Origin: Mariprofundus sp.
Lineage (GTDB): Bacteria; Pseudomonadota; Zetaproteobacteria; Mariprofundales; Mariprofundaceae
Assembly (NCBI GenBank): GCA_030951065.1
Contig: JAUZQH010000051.1
Coordinates: 1-7,401, forward strand
Length of the DNA stretch: 7,401 bases
Reading direction: 5' to 3'
Shown here: positions 5,853-7,401 of the stretch, in pieces
Numbering within the stretch: the first letter of the stretch is position 1
Layout: each line of letters begins with the position of its first letter
Notes under the pieces: generated by a model
What the model saw: only the letters and a program-made list of their open reading frames with translations
What the model was told of the DNA's origin: nothing
Databases searched by the model: none
Made by a program: the position numbers and the translations under genes

Positions 5853-6641
5853 ATGAACGCACTTAAACCCGTCACTGCAGCGACGCTGTTGCGCGCCAGG
5901 CAGTGTGATGAAAAGACCGTATGGCTAACGGCTTATGATGCTGTTTCAGCCAGTATTGCCGAAGCTGCCGGAGCAGAAGTACTGCTCGTGGGGGATTCAA
6001 TCGGTATGGTCTGTCTGGGTTTTGATTCCACCCTGCCCGTCACCCTTGATCACATGATTCACCATACCGCCGCCGTGGTGCGTGGTCGCAAACATGCATG
6101 GGTTGTCTGTGACCTGCCTTTCGGCACCTATCAGCAATCCCCCGAACAGGCCTTTGCATCAAGTGTGCGTGTATTACAGGAAACCGGATGCGATGCTGTG
6201 AAAATCGAGGGTGGCGAACATATGGCTGCAACGATTCGCTTTCTGGCCGAGCGTGGGATTGCCGTGGTTGCCCATATTGGTCTGACACCACAATCAGTGA
6301 AGAAATTCGGTTCCTATGGCAAACGCGGCAAGGATTATGCTGAACGTACGCAGCTGCTCAAGGATGCGGAAGCCGTCAGTAGTGCCGGCGCTGTGAGTCT
6401 GGTGCTGGAAAATATCCCTGCCGACCTGGCTGCTGAAATTACCGGTGCAGTTGACATTCCGACTGTCGGAATCGGCGCTGGCATCTCCTGTAATGCCCAG
6501 GTGCTGGTATGGAACGATTTATTGGGCATATCAGAATCCAATCCACCGTTTGCCCCGGCATATGCCCGGGTACGTGACATAATGACAAACGCTATTTCCC
6601 GCTGGGTTGCCGACGTCAAATCCGGACGTTTCCCTGAATGA
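5853..6641 (+). CDS. panB: 3-methyl-2-oxobutanoate hydroxymethyltransferase (ketopantoate hydroxymethyltransferase)
   Basis: PanB makes ketopantoate from 2-oxoisovalerate and methylenetetrahydrofolate, the first committed step to pantothenate. The protein has 262 residues, close to E. coli PanB (264). Metal and active-site elements are present: TAYD (26-29), VGDSIGMV with D48, CDLPFGTYQ with D87, VKIEGG with K117 and E119, the catalytic-type Glu E186 in LVLENIP, and VGIGAG. One local divergence follows the GIGAG loop: CNAQVLVWND where CDGQVLV.HD is usual. Its need for a folate cofactor is a loose link to folK in the same neighbourhood. A 127-bp spacer separates it from glpD, so it may have its own promoter, but I see no convincing one and no clear terminator after glpD. 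Confidence 0.96.
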   Translation: MNALKPVTAATLLRARQCDEKTVWLTAYDAVSASIAEAAGAEVLLVGDSIGMVCLGFDSTLPVTLDHMIHHTAAVVRGRKHAWVVCDLPFGTYQQSPEQAFASSVRVLQETGCDAVKIEGGEHMAATIRFLAERGIAVVAHIGLTPQSVKKFGSYGKRGKDYAERTQLLKDAEAVSSAGAVSLVLENIPADLAAEITGAVDIPTVGIGAGISCNAQVLVWNDLLGISESNPPFAPAYARVRDIMTNAISRWVADVKSGRFPE

Positions 6642-6677
6642 TACTTTTCCCCTGTCCCTTGCAGATTTGCCGGGCAA

Positions 6678-6728
6678 CATCATTTCGAACGGAATCAAGC
6701 CGTGGAACAGCGACCGTTCGAAATAATG
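6678..6728. repeat. 15-bp inverted repeat in the panB-panC spacer
   Basis: The arms are 6678-6692 (CATCATTTCGAACGG) and 6714-6728 (CCGTTCGAAATAATG). They match at 14 of 15 positions, with a perfect inner 11 bp, around a 21-nt loop. As RNA it would form a long hairpin 37 nt after the panB stop. There is no T-run after it, so it is not a standard intrinsic terminator. It may be the end of a dispersed repeat or a transcript-stabilising structure. Confidence 0.65.
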
Positions 6729-6735
6729 TATGCGA

Positions 6736-6805
6736 GGGTACCCGCAGGGCAAAAATGCCCGGGGGTCTTCTTTCCTGGTACTTCTTTGGAGACGCAAAGA
6801 AGAAC
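6736..6805. repeat. Cluster of short palindromes upstream of panC, probable dispersed repeat
   Basis: Three symmetrical units follow one another: the palindrome GGGTACCC (6736-6743), the hairpin GGGCA/TGCCC with an AAAA loop (6747-6760), and an inverted repeat of 11 bp with one mismatch (6778-6788 against 6795-6805; CTTCTTTG/CAAAGAAG core, 6-nt loop). The CTTCTTTG...CAAAGAAG style, next to a GGGCAAAAATGCCC hairpin, resembles intergenic repeats I recall from proteobacterial genomes. Family membership is not verified. Confidence 0.5.
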
Positions 6806-6828
6806 GGATCACTTCTGGATCCATTCAC

Positions 6829-7401
6829 ATGATCGTTGCCCGTACCACAACAGAAATCCGCAGCCACCTGAAACCGCTGCGAAAGCAGACCATTGCCTTC
6901 GTACCCACCATGGGCTGTCTGCATGCCGGACATATGAGCCTGATTGAAAAAGCTGCAAAGCTGGCCGATATCGTGGTGGTTTCCATTTACGTGAATCCGC
7001 TGCAATTTGGAGCAGGCGAAGATCTGGATACCTATCCGCGCACCTTCGACAAGGATGCTGCACTGTGTGCCGAAGCCGGTGTGGACTTCCTGTTTCACCC
7101 GACCACGCTGTATCCGGAAAATGGCCCGAAAATCACACTCAAGGCAACCGACCTTTGCGACTGTCTGTGCGGCGCATCGCGTCCCGGTCACTTCGACGGT
7201 GTCATCACGGTAGTGAATATCCTGTTCAATATTATCCAACCGGATTTTGCCATCTTTGGTGAAAAGGACTGGCAACAGCTGGCCGTCATCCGCCGCATGG
7301 TCGAAGACCTTCAAATGCCTGTTGAGATTGTCGGAAGCGATATTATTCGTGAAGCCGATGGCCTGGCCATGAGCAGTCGCAACCGATATCTATCCGACAC
7401 C
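6829..7401 (+). CDS. panC: Pantothenate synthetase (pantoate--beta-alanine ligase), 3' partial
   Basis: PanC condenses pantoate and beta-alanine using ATP, through a pantoyl-adenylate, in the last step of pantothenate synthesis. The first 191 codons are present and the frame runs off the right edge; E. coli PanC has about 283 residues. Visible motifs are PTMGCLHAGHMSLI (26-39) with the HxGH adenylation motif (H32, H35), SIYVNPLQFGAGEDLDTYPR, CGASRPGHFDGVITVV, FGEKDWQQL, and near the edge READGLAMSSRNRYLS (the KMSKS-like region). The start ATG 6829 gives the normal short N-terminus before the PTMG block. No clear Shine-Dalgarno sequence precedes it, and the 187-bp spacer from panB is longer than is common in panBC operons. 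Confidence 0.96.
   Translation, partial: MIVARTTTEIRSHLKPLRKQTIAFVPTMGCLHAGHMSLIEKAAKLADIVVVSIYVNPLQFGAGEDLDTYPRTFDKDAALCAEAGVDFLFHPTTLYPENGPKITLKATDLCDCLCGASRPGHFDGVITVVNILFNIIQPDFAIFGEKDWQQLAVIRRMVEDLQMPVEIVGSDIIREADGLAMSSRNRYLSDT

Noticed and set aside
6616..7314. A 232-codon open frame on the - strand across the panB end, the spacer and panC.
   Set aside because: It lies opposite panC, which has unmistakable family motifs. Its translation is Cys/His/Gln-rich with no recognisable domain, and it crosses the repeat spacer. It is a shadow frame.
1..7401. Search for a CRISPR array, defence operon, toxin-antitoxin pair, phage genes or a new multi-gene system.
   Set aside because: All sizeable coding regions belong to known housekeeping or signalling families, and no evenly spaced direct repeats were seen.

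Overview
The window looks like a chromosomal stretch of a Gram-negative proteobacterium with moderate GC content. The evidence is a SPOR-domain envelope protein, a hybrid-kinase-type receiver domain, a quinone-type glycerol-3-phosphate dehydrogenase, and a folK / deoxynucleoside kinase / panB / panC gene order that I associate with several proteobacterial groups. I cannot fix the species. A zetaproteobacterial or environmental gammaproteobacterial source would fit, but that is a guess. Every confident gene is on the + strand.

Layout. Bases 1-314 are the 3' end of a receiver-domain protein, probably a hybrid histidine kinase. A 161-bp MITE-like element sits exactly on its stop codon, flanked by CTAG duplications, with 16-bp terminal inverted repeats. 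Next comes a SPOR-domain membrane protein (494-1042). It is followed by a tightly packed run: gamma-glutamyltransferase-like Ntn hydrolase (1069-2679), folK (2676-3173), deoxynucleoside kinase (3167-3838), glycerophosphodiester phosphodiesterase (3844-4560) and a short GlpD (4547-5725). Neighbours overlap by 4, 7 and 14 nt or lie 5 nt apart, which suggests one transcript with translational coupling. After a 127-bp gap come panB (5853-6641) and the first 191 codons of panC (6829 to the window edge). These two are separated by 187 bp rich in inverted repeats.

How the genes fit together. FolK belongs to folate synthesis, the deoxynucleoside kinase to nucleotide salvage, and PanB and PanC to pantothenate (CoA) synthesis, so the backbone is a cofactor and nucleotide housekeeping cluster. 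The phosphodiesterase and GlpD form a two-step module inside it: glycerophosphodiesters from phospholipid turnover give glycerol 3-phosphate, which GlpD oxidises to dihydroxyacetone phosphate. The GGT-like protein has no signal peptide and carries active-site substitutions, so its substrate is uncertain.

I found no CRISPR array, tRNA, rRNA, phage gene, transposase gene or recognisable defence system. The observations most worth a second look are the MITE-like insertion on the stop codon, the GlpD without its C-terminal domain, the atypical GGT-like enzyme and the repeat-filled panB-panC spacer. I do not think the window holds a new multi-gene system.
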